Numbered from the stretch's first letter, positions 5,540 through 13,335 are shown. The stretch is DNA of 14,076 nt from an uncultured Peptoniphilus sp. (GCA_902488455.1 CABTWG010000030.1:1-14076); one strand, 5' to 3'. Translations and numbers: made by a program. Notes: generated by a model from the letters alone, not told the origin.

Positions 5540-6826
5540 TTAGTAAATGTGATAGAAATAAAAATATACCGTTCTTTCATACATACCAAATAATTGATTA
5601 GCATTCATGTCTCGTCGATCAGTTGTATGGTAAGTTACATATTTATTATTAATACCAGATCCAGAATCTCTTGTTATAATCATTGTATGAAATGGTACAT
5701 TTGCATTTTGATATATAAGTTGTCCGACATCTCCAACCGTAACGTTATTTGTACCAACTAATCCAAATCTATCTCTAAATACTTCATAAAAATTAGCTGC
5801 ACCACCCCATGAATGTGTTGGTTTTGAAAAAAAACCACCATCTCTATATATCCAATCACTATTTTGTTGTAATCCACCTGCAGCTAAAGCTTGTGATACA
5901 AAATTAGTACAATCATTCCAACCTCTTCGAGGATTAGATTGACTTTTATTTTCATACCCATCGTAAGGCAATTGGTTATAATCATTTCTATTAGTATCGT
6001 ATTTATTATAACGTGCATAATACGGATAATCCATATTATTTGTTAAATGCCACCAACTAATAGCATAATTTGCAGCATCCCATCTATTATACGAAGAATA
6101 AGTTTGAAAAGTATTTCGAAAAAAACTATTTTCAGATTTGTTTGTGTCTGTTATAGATAAATTCGAATTTTCATTTTGTATTTCAACAGGTTCGGTTACT
6201 TCTTCATCAAATTGATCTAATTTTTCATTGTAAATTAAATACAATGTGTGATTATTTCTATCAGTATTATTAGCTAAAGAAATCGCATCAAAAAAATTTA
6301 CAACATCTGCTCTGTCAAGATTAATACTGTCAAGACCTAAATATGATAACATAAAATAGTCAATTTTAGATTGATCAGATAAATCTTCAATTGAGACATC
6401 AATCTCTAATTTATTTCTAATATCTTGTCTTAACAATTCATAAAAATTTTTATTTATTGATAAAATTTCATCTCTGGTTTTGGTTGATTCTGGATAAAGT
6501 TTCACCAATTTTTTATTAATTTCTATTTCGGGAAACTTTATAACATCAATATTTTCAAATGATGCACCTTGCAGAGAATTTTTATTTAATGCTGCTTCTG
6601 ATATGCTTTTATGTTCAAGTTTATTAGACTGCTTAAAAGATTTAATTTCCAAAGTTTGCTTATTTTGAATTAAATCTTTTAAAAAATGCTTTCTTAGATT
6701 TATTTCATCACGAGTATTTTCTGAATTTTTCAAAAAGATTTCTTCTTTCATTTCTTGAGCATATACATTGGATATTGATGTTATAACAAATAGCATCATA
6801 ATGATTAAAAATAAATTTCTTTTCAT
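5540..6826 (-). CDS. Secreted protein with C-terminal Amidase_6 (NlpC/P60-like) domain
   Basis: A 428-aa exported protein. Residues 1-23 form a signal peptide ending near VYAQ. Residues 24-235 are Lys/Glu/Asn-rich, mostly helical-looking and not recognised. Residues about 245-428 form a putative amidase domain (PF12671 type) with YNRWDAANYA, the nucleophile motif GWNDCTNFVSQAL (C306), SWGGAANFYEVF, a GDVGQLIY strand and FHTMII (H380), with YHTTDRRD (H400, D403) near the end. Such domains are thought to act on cell-wall peptides or other amides; the real substrate is unknown. The start follows AGGAGGT. A -35/-10 pair lies upstream, so it is a single-gene unit. It sits between the oriT relic and the ribosomal protein genes, and AT-rich composition fits acquired DNA. 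Confidence 0.85.
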   Translation of the reverse strand: MKRNLFLIIMMLFVITSISNVYAQEMKEEIFLKNSENTRDEINLRKHFLKDLIQNKQTLEIKSFKQSNKLEHKSISEAALNKNSLQGASFENIDVIKFPEIEINKKLVKLYPESTKTRDEILSINKNFYELLRQDIRNKLEIDVSIEDLSDQSKIDYFMLSYLGLDSINLDRADVVNFFDAISLANNTDRNNHTLYLIYNEKLDQFDEEVTEPVEIQNENSNLSITDTNKSENSFFRNTFQTYSSYNRWDAANYAISWWHLTNNMDYPYYARYNKYDTNRNDYNQLPYDGYENKSQSNPRRGWNDCTNFVSQALAAGGLQQNSDWIYRDGGFFSKPTHSWGGAANFYEVFRDRFGLVGTNNVTVGDVGQLIYQNANVPFHTMIITRDSGSGINNKYVTYHTTDRRDMNANQLFGMYERTVYFYFYHIY

Positions 6827-6878
6827 ACAATTACCTCCTATAAATTAAATTTTTACAATATTTAATCTAGTTTTGTTT

Positions 6879-6907
6879 ATAGTATCACAAATTAGTAAAA
6901 ATAACAA
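6879..6907 (-). promoter_or_regulatory. Promoter of the Amidase_6 gene
   Basis: On the minus strand TTGTTA (6907-6902), 17 bases, TACTAT (6884-6879), with a TG-containing extension before the -10. It lies 52 bases before the start codon. The remaining spacer up to 7024 is AT-rich and shows nothing else I can support. Confidence 0.55.
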
Positions 6908-7024
6908 ATGTTTATCTCAGAATCTATACATTAATCTGTGTACTACAGCTATTTAAAAATTTCTATAAAATTAGAAATCTTCTTTAGATTTTGAATCTAT
7001 ATTTTTATTAAAATAAATTTGCAA

Positions 7025-7052
7025 TAAAAAAAGCATTGGAATTTCCAATGCT
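7025..7052 (-). terminator. Terminator of the rplM-rpsI operon
   Basis: Read leftward, AGCATTGG and CCAATGCT pair over a 5-base loop and are followed by six T. It begins eight bases after the rpsI stop codon. Confidence 0.88.
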
Positions 7053-7059
7053 CTTAATA

Positions 7060-7449
7060 TTATCTCTTTGAGAATTGTGGTGCTCTTCTTGCTTTTTTAA
7101 GACCGTATTTCTTTCTTTCTTTCATTCTTGGATCTCTTGTTAGAAATCCTGCTTTTTTAAGGACAGGTCTTAGTTCAGCGTCTGCTTCAAGTAGCGCTCT
7201 TGAAAGTCCGTGTCTTACAGCACCTGCTTGTCCTGTAAATCCACCACCGTGTACTTTAACGATTACGTCAAAGTTTCCTGTTGTTTCTGTTAGCTCTAAC
7301 GGAGATTTTGCAACTGTAATTAGCGTTTCATAATTAAAGTAGTCTTCTAAATCTCTTCCGTTTACTGTGAATGATCCATTTCCAGGAACAAGTCTTACTT
7401 GAGCTACAGAAGATTTTCTTCTTCCAGTTCCTCTATATTGCTTTTCCAT
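7060..7449 (-). CDS. rpsI: 30S ribosomal protein S9 (uS9)
   Basis: Small-subunit protein whose C-terminal tail reaches toward the P-site tRNA. The 129-aa length is standard. It begins with the family-typical YRGTGRRKSSVAQVRL, has VHGGGFTGQAGAVRHGLSRAL in the middle and ends in the conserved basic tail KKARRAPQFSKR, with the invariant Lys-Arg end. GGAGG lies six bases before the ATG. It follows rplM by 13 bases, as in most bacteria, and shares its promoter and the terminator downstream. Confidence 0.97.
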   Translation of the reverse strand: MEKQYRGTGRRKSSVAQVRLVPGNGSFTVNGRDLEDYFNYETLITVAKSPLELTETTGNFDVIVKVHGGGFTGQAGAVRHGLSRALLEADAELRPVLKKAGFLTRDPRMKERKKYGLKKARRAPQFSKR

Positions 7450-7462
7450 GAACTACCTCCAA

Positions 7463-7897
7463 TTAAAATTCGTAAACTTCTGGTTTTTGTGCTTCGTGAG
7501 GATGATTTTCCCCTGCATAAACCTTAAGTTTTCTGTACATAGATCTTCCAAGTCTATTTTTTGGAAGCATTCCTTTAACAGCTAGTTCGATTATTCTTTC
7601 AGGATACTTATTTCTAAGTTCTTTGTAAGCAACTTCTTTTCTTCCTCCTGGATATCCAGTGTGGTATACGTGAAGTTTCTTATCCCATTTATCTCCTGTT
7701 AGACGAACTTTTTCTGCGTTAATTATAATTACAAAGTCGCCAGTATCAACGTGTGGTGTGAATGTTGGTTTGTGTTTTCCTCTTAGTATTGTTGCTACTT
7801 CTGTTGCAAGTCTACCAAGTACTTTATCTGTGGCATCTATAACGTACCACTTTCTTTCAATTTCATTGGCCTTAGCCATGTAACTCTTGTTATTCAT
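7463..7897 (-). CDS. rplM: 50S ribosomal protein L13 (uL13)
   Basis: Large-subunit assembly protein of 144 aa. Conserved blocks include KWYVIDATDKVLGRLATEVA, LRGKHKPTFTPHVDTGDFV, the YHTGYPGG turn and VKGMLPKNRLGR. The start at 7897 is set by AGGAGG close to the ATG. A second in-frame ATG six codons later is in a poorer context, and the short N-terminal extension MNNKSY is common among Gram-positive L13 proteins. It is co-transcribed with rpsI. In E. coli L13 represses its own operon; here a leader hairpin next to the ribosome binding site may serve a similar role. Confidence 0.97.
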   Translation of the reverse strand: MNNKSYMAKANEIERKWYVIDATDKVLGRLATEVATILRGKHKPTFTPHVDTGDFVIIINAEKVRLTGDKWDKKLHVYHTGYPGGRKEVAYKELRNKYPERIIELAVKGMLPKNRLGRSMYRKLKVYAGENHPHEAQKPEVYEF

Positions 7898-7907
7898 GAG
7901 TCCTCCT

Positions 7908-7940
7908 GTGATTTAAAATTTTCCGGGGCTTTTAAAACAC
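7908..7940 (-). promoter_or_regulatory. Leader hairpin before rplM (candidate L13 autoregulatory element)
   Basis: The 5' leader of roughly 43 bases is almost wholly one stem-loop. GTGTTTTAAAA pairs with TTTTAAATCAC (one mismatch) over the loop GCCCCGGAAAA, and the stem ends one base before AGGAGG. An L13 leader element is known in low-GC Gram-positives, but I cannot confirm that this is the same motif. Confidence 0.45.
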
Positions 7941-7947
7941 TTTGATA

Positions 7948-7976
7948 ATAATATATTAATTACTTCGTTTTGTCAA
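7948..7976 (-). promoter_or_regulatory. Promoter of rplM-rpsI
   Basis: On the minus strand a perfect TTGACA (7976-7971), 17 bases, TATTAT (7953-7948). It begins 19 bases after the stop of the upstream phosphatase gene, so the ribosomal genes have their own promoter, though read-through from upstream is possible because no terminator is seen between. Confidence 0.85.
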
Positions 7977-7994
7977 GTATTTCTAAGTATTTTC

Positions 7995-8507
7995 TCAACT
8001 TTCTTTTGATTTTTGTATATTCATGTGGGCTACCCTTGATGCCGCTGCCGCTGCAATTGCCGCCACAATGTCATCGGCAAATGTGGTCACTTCTTTTCCT
8101 GTCTTCTTTCTCTCGTCGAGTTCCTTTATTATTCCAAGCTTTTCTTTGTCTAAGTAGCCGAAATTTGTAAGCCCTATTGAGCCATATAGATTTGTAATTC
8201 CTAGTGGAAGTATTTCATCTATTCCATATAGTCCTTCATCTGCTTCAACTATTGATTGTAGTGGTTCATCTAGTTTCTTTTCATTTGCAAGTTTATCCAG
8301 TTGAAATCCTGTAAGTATTACATGTACTACTTCTCTTTTTTCTAGTATTCTCTCTATCGATTCAAGACATAGTTCGTGAGTTACATATTCATTATATGGT
8401 TTTTGCAGTTCATATACTACATCTGCTATCTTTTCTAATTCTATTCCTCTTTCTATAAGCATGTTTTTTGCTATAGCTGTGAGTTCTTTCATATCGTATT
8501 TATACAT
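7995..8507 (-). CDS. PgpA-family phosphatidylglycerophosphatase A-like protein (YutG type)
   Basis: A 170-aa protein of the PgpA family, which in proteobacteria removes the phosphate from phosphatidylglycerophosphate to make phosphatidylglycerol. The Gram-positive YutG-type branch lacks clear membrane spans and its activity is less certain. Family features seen: an N-terminal ELTAIAKNML...RGIEL helix region, EGLYGIDEILPLGITNLYGS in the centre and the conserved TFADDIVAAIAAAAASRVAH at the C-terminus. The start ATG overlaps the TGA of the nuclease gene (TGATG), preceded by AGGGGG, so it is translationally coupled. It is last of the apbE operon before the rplM promoter. Confidence 0.82.
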   Translation of the reverse strand: MYKYDMKELTAIAKNMLIERGIELEKIADVVYELQKPYNEYVTHELCLESIERILEKREVVHVILTGFQLDKLANEKKLDEPLQSIVEADEGLYGIDEILPLGITNLYGSIGLTNFGYLDKEKLGIIKELDERKKTGKEVTTFADDIVAAIAAAAASRVAHMNIQKSKES

Positions 8508-9067
8508 CAGTTCCCCCTTGTGGTTCCTTCATCGGAAATGATCCACATTCCCATTTTATTCTTTCTTGCTTCATCTTCGAACTTTCTAAAGGTTTCTTCG
8601 TATTCGTTATTTGGTTTAAAGAAGTAACATCTAGCCAAGCCTTCATCTAATAGAACGCCTTCTAATGTAGCTTCTCTAAGCATTTTTTCATCTATATTTG
8701 AGACATTTTTTGGATCGACAAGAAACACGTATCTAAGGTTTCTTCCATATTGATCTACCAGTTCTTTGCCTGTCTTTAAATATACTGTCTTGTTTAAGAT
8801 AAGTTCTTCTGCTCTTATCTTTGCCTCTTCTCCAAGTTCCTCTTCGTTTTCTCCTACTTCCGGTGTATTTATACCTATGACTCGGACTTTATCCGGGCCT
8901 ACATAGAATGTATCTCCATCTACAACCTTTGTAACTTTTACCTTTTCAAAGGTTTGGTTTGTCACGGTTTTATTGTAGTAGGAAACTCCTAAGTAAAGTA
9001 CAAGAACTAAAAATACTAGAAATAATCTTCTAAGAAACGCCTTGTTCTTTATTTTATCGTTTTTCAT
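8507..9067 (-). CDS. Membrane-anchored thermonuclease (SNase-like) family protein
   Basis: A 186-aa protein with a basic N-terminus and one membrane helix (residues about 14-31), then an OB-fold staphylococcal-nuclease domain (about 43-180) facing outward. Catalytic-site motifs: VVDGDTF (D50, D52), KVRVIGINTPEV (R62, T68, E70) and DQYGRNLRY (R109). The Asp that binds Ca in S. aureus nuclease (D40 there) is Asn in the GINTPE block, a change common in the wider family. The ATG at 9067 follows AGGAG; a TTG at 9088 in the same frame has no site. The start overlaps the preceding gene by 14 bases. It may degrade extracellular DNA at the cell surface, which is inference. Confidence 0.88.
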   Translation of the reverse strand: MKNDKIKNKAFLRRLFLVFLVLVLYLGVSYYNKTVTNQTFEKVKVTKVVDGDTFYVGPDKVRVIGINTPEVGENEEELGEEAKIRAEELILNKTVYLKTGKELVDQYGRNLRYVFLVDPKNVSNIDEKMLREATLEGVLLDEGLARCYFFKPNNEYEETFRKFEDEARKNKMGMWIISDEGTTRGN

Positions 9068-9566
9068 TTCTTCTCCTATTCCTTTCAAGTCTTCTTTTTC
9101 TTCTCATTTGTGCTCTGGATTTCTTGATGGAGAAGAAATAAACTATTCCAGGTACAAATGATGAAACTATTATTGCGATGTAATTATCGTAGTAGCCTAT
9201 GAGCTTCAAAATATAAAGCTCAGGATATAGGAAGATGTCCATTGGAAATCTATAGTAGCTTCCACCTGGTCCTACTTCGAAGAATCTTCCTCTAAGTCCT
9301 AGAAATGCTATCCCTATTGTCAGTAGAGAAATAAATATTATTAAGTTTCCAGTCAAGATATCCTCTCTTGTAGGTCTCTTTTTACTCATGCCTCTTCCAA
9401 GTAAGAAATATAGATACAGAATTAATATGACGATTATTATTTTAAACACCATATTTCCATAGACTAAATTTCTTACTGGTTCTATAAAATTTATAAAGTA
9501 GCTTAGTGCAAATGTAGCTATTATCACTAAAAAGTGAAAGAATAGCCCTCTTAAGTTATTGTTCAT
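9054..9566 (-). CDS. Hypothetical four-helix membrane protein
   Basis: I do not recognise this 170-aa protein. Four hydrophobic segments are seen (about residues 8-27, 39-57, 72-91 and 128-146), with a short exposed loop VGPGGSYYRFP between helices 3 and 4. The C-terminal tail (148-170) is extremely basic, about half Arg and Lys, and should lie in the cytoplasm, possibly near nucleic acid or acidic lipid. The gene starts seven bases after the apbE stop with AGGA overlapping that stop, and its end overlaps the nuclease start, so the three are one transcript. The link with ApbE and a surface nuclease does not reveal its role. Confidence 0.75.
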   Translation of the reverse strand: MNNNLRGLFFHFLVIIATFALSYFINFIEPVRNLVYGNMVFKIIIVILILYLYFLLGRGMSKKRPTREDILTGNLIIFISLLTIGIAFLGLRGRFFEVGPGGSYYRFPMDIFLYPELYILKLIGYYDNYIAIIVSSFVPGIVYFFSIKKSRAQMRRKRRLERNRRRNEKR

Positions 9567-9573
9567 ATTAGTC

Positions 9574-10641
9574 CTAATCTTTTAATATATTTTCAAATCC
9601 TTTGGTGTAACTTACATTTCCTTTTAAATCTATGAAGTATCCGTCTGCATCTTCTTTTTGAAGCATATTAACAGCTTCTTCTTCTGTGCTTAGAAACGCT
9701 GCTGTGGATAGGAAGTCACATAGTCCAGAGTCTTTGTTTGTTATGGTTACAGATTTAAATAAAGTGTCTGGATAGAGTGTATCCGGATCTATTATGTGAG
9801 AGTATCTTCTGCCGTCTAAGTCAAAGTATCTTTGGTAGTCTCCAGAAGTTACTATAGAAGTTTCGTTTACTGCAAGCACTGCTTGTACAGAGTTTTGAGC
9901 TCCTTCTTCAGCGTCTGGATTTCTAACTCCAACTAAGAATGTATCTCTTCCTTCTACTAGAGGTTTACCGATGATCCTTACGTTTCCACCAGCGGAAATG
10001 ATTGCAGACTTAACGCCATTTTTTTCTGCGTACTGAGCGACAAGCTCTGTGGCATATCCTTTGGCAACTGCTCCCATTTCAACTTCCATTCCCTTTTCTG
10101 TAAGGTAGATGGATTTTTCTTTTTCATCAAGAACGATGTTGTCCATATTTAAAAGTGGTCTTAAACTTTCAAGTCTTTCTTTAGTTGGAAGTGGTGAGCC
10201 GAGTCTTTCTGTCACTTCTTCTTTAGTTGTCCCCCCTTCGTAAAGTTCTCTATACTCTGTCCACATGTCTACCACAGGGCCCATTGCTATATTTACCTTG
10301 CGAGAGATATTGTTATAAGAATCTATAGAGAATTTCATAAGGTCGAATGCTTCATCAGAAACTTTTACAGGTTCTATTCCTGCTTTGTCGTTTACATCCT
10401 TGAAATTTACCACGTCTTCATAGTTATTGTATCTGTCGAATAGTTTATGGAGTCTAATAAACTCGTCTTTTATAAGTTCGAGCTGTCTTTGTCCTTCTTT
10501 TTCACTCTGTGCATAGACTGCCACATCTATAACAGTGTCGAAACAATCATAGAACTGTGTCTGATATTTTTCATAGGTCTTCTCATTAGAACAGCCCACC
10601 AAACATAGACTAAATATAATCATTAATATAATTTTCTTCAT
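9574..10641 (-). CDS. apbE: FAD:protein FMN transferase lipoprotein (ApbE family)
   Basis: An extracytoplasmic enzyme that moves FMN from FAD onto a Thr of target flavoproteins such as RnfG/NqrC subunits or PplA-like proteins. It has a lipoprotein signal with lipobox LVGC (C17), so it is tethered to the outer face of the membrane. Family motifs: GPVVDMW (121-127), GAVAKGYATE (190-199), ISAGGNVRIIGKP (215-227), TSGDYQRYF (265-273), HIIDP (282-286) and GLCDFLSTAAF (306-316), which carries the Mg-binding Asp and Ser/Thr. The 355-aa length is normal. The start follows AAGGTG. It leads a four-gene leftward operon from a divergent promoter. No FMN-accepting target gene lies in this window. Confidence 0.94.
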   Translation of the reverse strand: MKKIILMIIFSLCLVGCSNEKTYEKYQTQFYDCFDTVIDVAVYAQSEKEGQRQLELIKDEFIRLHKLFDRYNNYEDVVNFKDVNDKAGIEPVKVSDEAFDLMKFSIDSYNNISRKVNIAMGPVVDMWTEYRELYEGGTTKEEVTERLGSPLPTKERLESLRPLLNMDNIVLDEKEKSIYLTEKGMEVEMGAVAKGYATELVAQYAEKNGVKSAIISAGGNVRIIGKPLVEGRDTFLVGVRNPDAEEGAQNSVQAVLAVNETSIVTSGDYQRYFDLDGRRYSHIIDPDTLYPDTLFKSVTITNKDSGLCDFLSTAAFLSTEEEAVNMLQKEDADGYFIDLKGNVSYTKGFENILKD

Positions 10642-10656
10642 AATATCACCTTTATA

Positions 10657-10685
10657 ATTGTATCATCATGTTGAATTTTACTCAA
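10657..10685 (-). promoter_or_regulatory. Promoter of the apbE operon
   Basis: On the minus strand TTGAGT (10685-10680), 17 bases, TACAAT (10662-10657), with TG one base before the -10. It overlaps the opposite promoter of degV. Confidence 0.7.
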
Positions 10686-10699
10686 CAAATAGATATTAT
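10671..10699 (+). promoter_or_regulatory. Promoter of degV-mnmA-bL25
   Basis: TTGAAT (10671-10676), 17 bases, TATTAT (10694-10699), 17 bases before the degV ATG, so the leader is very short. Its -35 and the -35 of the opposite apbE promoter form the two arms of one inverted repeat, GTTGA-N7-TCAAC (10670-10686). Confidence 0.72.
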
Positions 10700-10716
10700 G
10701 TATATAGAGGTGTTAT

Positions 10717-11571
10717 ATGTACAAAATTTACTCAGATATTGCTGGAGATTTTTTCAAAAGTGACCTAAGTAGAGCAGAAATAATTCCAATGGAATTTATA
10801 ATAGATGAAAAAATTTACACACATACATTAGATTATAAAGAAATGTCAAGAGAGGAGTTTCTAAAACTTTTAAAGACTTCTGAAATGTCTACGACGATGA
10901 TAAATCAGTTTAAATTTGAAGAGACATTTAGAAAAACTTTGGAAGAAGGAATGGATATCTTGTACCTAGCTTTCTCTTCTGGACTCAGTGGACAATATCT
11001 TCAAGCTATAAATGCAAAAGAAGCCCTAGAAGAAGAGTATCCAGATAGAAAAATAGAGATTGTAGACACAAAAAATGCAACCTGGGGAATGGGTATAATC
11101 CTTCACCACGCAATTGAAAATATGGACTCTGGAATGAGTCTTTATGAAAACGCAGAAGAATTAATGAAATTTTCAGAAAATATATCTTCTGTATTCATCG
11201 TTGATGATTTGAATCACTTGAAGCGCGGTGGTAGAATTTCTTCTGTCGAAGCATTTTTAGGAACTGCCATAAAAATAAAACCAATTCTTCACATAAATAA
11301 AGAAGGAAGACTCGTGCCTATTGACAAAGCAAGAGGGGTCAAATCAGCGTATAAAAAGATTGTAGACATCTACTTTAAAAACAGAGATGTAAGCTCAAAT
11401 AAAATTGTCATATATCATTGTGACAACTTTGAAGGATCAGTTCAGTTAAAAGATTTATTTTTGAAAAAAGATGACACTCTTCAAATAGATATTGAAGATC
11501 TAAGCCCAATAATCTGTGTTCACACAGGAATTGGCTTAATATCAATGAGCTATGAAGGGGTGAAAAGTTGA
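10717..11571 (+). CDS. DegV family fatty-acid-binding protein
   Basis: A 284-aa two-domain cytoplasmic protein of the DegV/FakB type. FakB proteins hold a fatty acid while the kinase FakA phosphorylates it for use in phospholipid synthesis. Family features: the N-terminal YSDIAGDF turn, the Thr-containing MSTTMINQF (lipid headgroup loop), FSSGLSGQY, EIVDTKNATWG, VDDLNHLKRGGRIS and the IKPILHI...KARG block. The start follows GAGGTG at good distance. The gene overlaps the next by four bases (TTGA), which couples it to mnmA. Whether it works as a FakB cannot be shown, since no FakA gene is in the window. Confidence 0.9.
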   Translation: MYKIYSDIAGDFFKSDLSRAEIIPMEFIIDEKIYTHTLDYKEMSREEFLKLLKTSEMSTTMINQFKFEETFRKTLEEGMDILYLAFSSGLSGQYLQAINAKEALEEEYPDRKIEIVDTKNATWGMGIILHHAIENMDSGMSLYENAEELMKFSENISSVFIVDDLNHLKRGGRISSVEAFLGTAIKIKPILHINKEGRLVPIDKARGVKSAYKKIVDIYFKNRDVSSNKIVIYHCDNFEGSVQLKDLFLKKDDTLQIDIEDLSPIICVHTGIGLISMSYEGVKS

Positions 11572-12635
11572 CAGAAAATAAAAAAACAGTGGTGCTTGGT
11601 ATAAGCGGTGGAGTGGACTCTTCCGTTGCAGCCTATCTACTAAAAGAACAGGGCTACAATGTCATCGGAGTCTTTATGAAAAACTGGGACGAAAATGACG
11701 AAGAATGCACTGCTACTGACGATTATTTAGATGTAGTCAAGGTTGCAAACGCCCTAGGTATCAAGTACTACACTGTAAACTTTGAAAAGGAATATTGGGA
11801 CACCGTCTTTACTTATTTCTTAAACGAATATAAGAAGGGCAGGACTCCAAATCCAGATGTAATGTGCAACCAAAATATAAAGTTTAAAGCATTTTTAGAT
11901 TTTGCCTTGGAACTTGGCGCAGATTACATAGCTATGGGCCATTACGCAAGGGTCAAACATGAAAATGGACATAGTTATCTCTTGCGAGGAGTCGACGAAA
12001 ATAAAGATCAGTCTTATTTTCTATCGAGGGTTCCCGAAGTTGCTCTTAAGAAAACAATCTTTCCTGTTGGAGATATAAAAAAAGAAAGAGTTAGAGAGAT
12101 TGCAGAAGAATTAAATCTTGCAACTGCAAAGAAAAAAGATTCCACAGGAGTCTGTTTTATAGGCGAAAGAGATTTTAACACATTTTTAGATAAATTTCTT
12201 TTCACCAAGCCAGGTAATATTGTAGATGAGGCTGGAAACGTACTAGGAGAACACTCAGGGCTTATGCATTACACCATCGGACAGCGAAAAGGAATCGGTA
12301 TTGGTGGCGTAGGAACTGGAGAGCCTTTCTTCGTTGCAGATAAAAATTTAGAAAAAAACGAATTAATAGTTGCACAAGGGGTGGATAATCCTATATTATA
12401 TAGAGATGAGTTCTATGTTGAAGAACCATTTTTTATAAATGGAACACCAGACTATCCACTTAACTGCACTGGAAAGATTAGATATCGTGCCCCTGATGTA
12501 GGCATGGTAGTAACAAAAGTAGACGACGACACACTTAAAGTTAAGCTAGAGAAACCACTTAAAGGTGTAACCCCAGGACAAATAGCTGTGTTTTATTCTG
12601 GAGAAATATGCCTAGGTTCTGGTATAATTAAATAA
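11568..12635 (+). CDS. mnmA: tRNA-specific 2-thiouridylase MnmA
   Basis: It thiolates U34 of Lys, Glu and Gln tRNAs using persulfide sulfur and ATP. The 355-aa length is normal. Seen: the PP-loop GISGGVDSS (11-19), MKNWDENDEECTATDD, the nucleophilic Cys in PNPDVMCNQNIKF (C100), the second catalytic Cys in STGVCFIGERDF (C196) and the C-terminal GQRKGIGIGG and RYRAPDV blocks of the tRNA-binding barrels. The start is TTG, within the TTGA overlap with the degV stop, preceded by GGGGTG; no ATG fits before the PP-loop. Coupling to degV and 14-base spacing to the bL25 gene make a three-gene operon. Confidence 0.95.
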   Translation: MTENKKTVVLGISGGVDSSVAAYLLKEQGYNVIGVFMKNWDENDEECTATDDYLDVVKVANALGIKYYTVNFEKEYWDTVFTYFLNEYKKGRTPNPDVMCNQNIKFKAFLDFALELGADYIAMGHYARVKHENGHSYLLRGVDENKDQSYFLSRVPEVALKKTIFPVGDIKKERVREIAEELNLATAKKKDSTGVCFIGERDFNTFLDKFLFTKPGNIVDEAGNVLGEHSGLMHYTIGQRKGIGIGGVGTGEPFFVADKNLEKNELIVAQGVDNPILYRDEFYVEEPFFINGTPDYPLNCTGKIRYRAPDVGMVVTKVDDDTLKVKLEKPLKGVTPGQIAVFYSGEICLGSGIIK

Positions 12636-12649
12636 ATAGGAGGAATTTT

Positions 12650-13282
12650 ATGATTTTAAAATTACAAAAAAGAGATCAACACGGAAAAAATAAAGTAGAC
12701 AAGCTTAGACAAGAAGGACTAGTTCCAGGAGTTGTTTACTCAAAAGGAGAAGAAGCAGTATCAGTAGCTGCAATTGAAAAAGATTTAGTAAAAGCTTATG
12801 AAGTAAATGGTACTTCAAATATTTTCAAAGCTGACCTAGAAGGAGAACAAAAAGATCTTCTAATTAAAGAAATTCAAAAACATCCATTCAAAAATCAAAT
12901 TTTGCACTTTGATGCATACCTAATTGATATGACTCAAAAGATTAGAGTTACTATTCCAGTAGTACTAGAAGGAAGAGACAGTATCAAGGCTCAACCATCA
13001 GTTATTATGCAAATCATTGATAGCATAGAAGTTGAGTGTCTACCAGCAGACCTTCCATCAGAAGCAGTAGTAAATGTTGTAGACATGCAAATCGGTGACA
13101 ACATGACTGTAGCTGATTTAGATATCGCAGGAAATGACAAGATTCATATCCACGCAGATCTTGAAGAAATTGTAGCAGTTCTTTCTGAACCACAAGAAGA
13201 AGTGATCGAAGAAGAAACTGACGGAGAAGTATCAGCAGAAGTTCCAACAGTAGCTGAAACAGAAGCAGCTGACGAAGAATAA
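12650..13282 (+). CDS. rplY: 50S ribosomal protein bL25, CTC/TL5 type
   Basis: A 210-aa 5S-rRNA-binding protein with two domains: the L25 domain (residues about 2-90, with KRDQHGKNKVDKLRQEG and the GVVYSKG turn) and the beta-rich CTC C-terminal domain (about 95-185, with VECLPADLP and ADLDI). It ends in a very acidic tail (about 187-210). In Bacillus the long form (Ctc) is a general stress protein; nothing here shows stress-sigma control. AGGAGG lies six bases before the ATG. It closes the degV-mnmA operon and is followed by a strong terminator. Confidence 0.94.
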   Translation: MILKLQKRDQHGKNKVDKLRQEGLVPGVVYSKGEEAVSVAAIEKDLVKAYEVNGTSNIFKADLEGEQKDLLIKEIQKHPFKNQILHFDAYLIDMTQKIRVTIPVVLEGRDSIKAQPSVIMQIIDSIEVECLPADLPSEAVVNVVDMQIGDNMTVADLDIAGNDKIHIHADLEEIVAVLSEPQEEVIEEETDGEVSAEVPTVAETEAADEE

Positions 13283-13292
13283 AAAAATTTTT

Positions 13293-13321
13293 AAGGTAGC
13301 TAGATTCTAGCTACTTTTTTT
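13293..13321 (+). terminator. Terminator of the degV-mnmA-bL25 operon
   Basis: GTAGCTAG and CTAGCTAC form a perfect 8-bp stem over the loop ATT, followed by seven T, right after the bL25 stop. Confidence 0.92.
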
Positions 13322-13335
13322 CTAATTTTAAACGC

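Noticed and set aside
4725..6980. AATTAGAAAT near 4730 and again near 6969 as possible direct repeats bounding an integrated plasmid
   Set aside because: The match is only ten AT-rich bases in an AT-rich region, so it is expected by chance.
13014..13247. Leu-rich frame antisense to bL25
   Set aside because: Shadow of the acidic C-terminal coding region; no start signal of its own.
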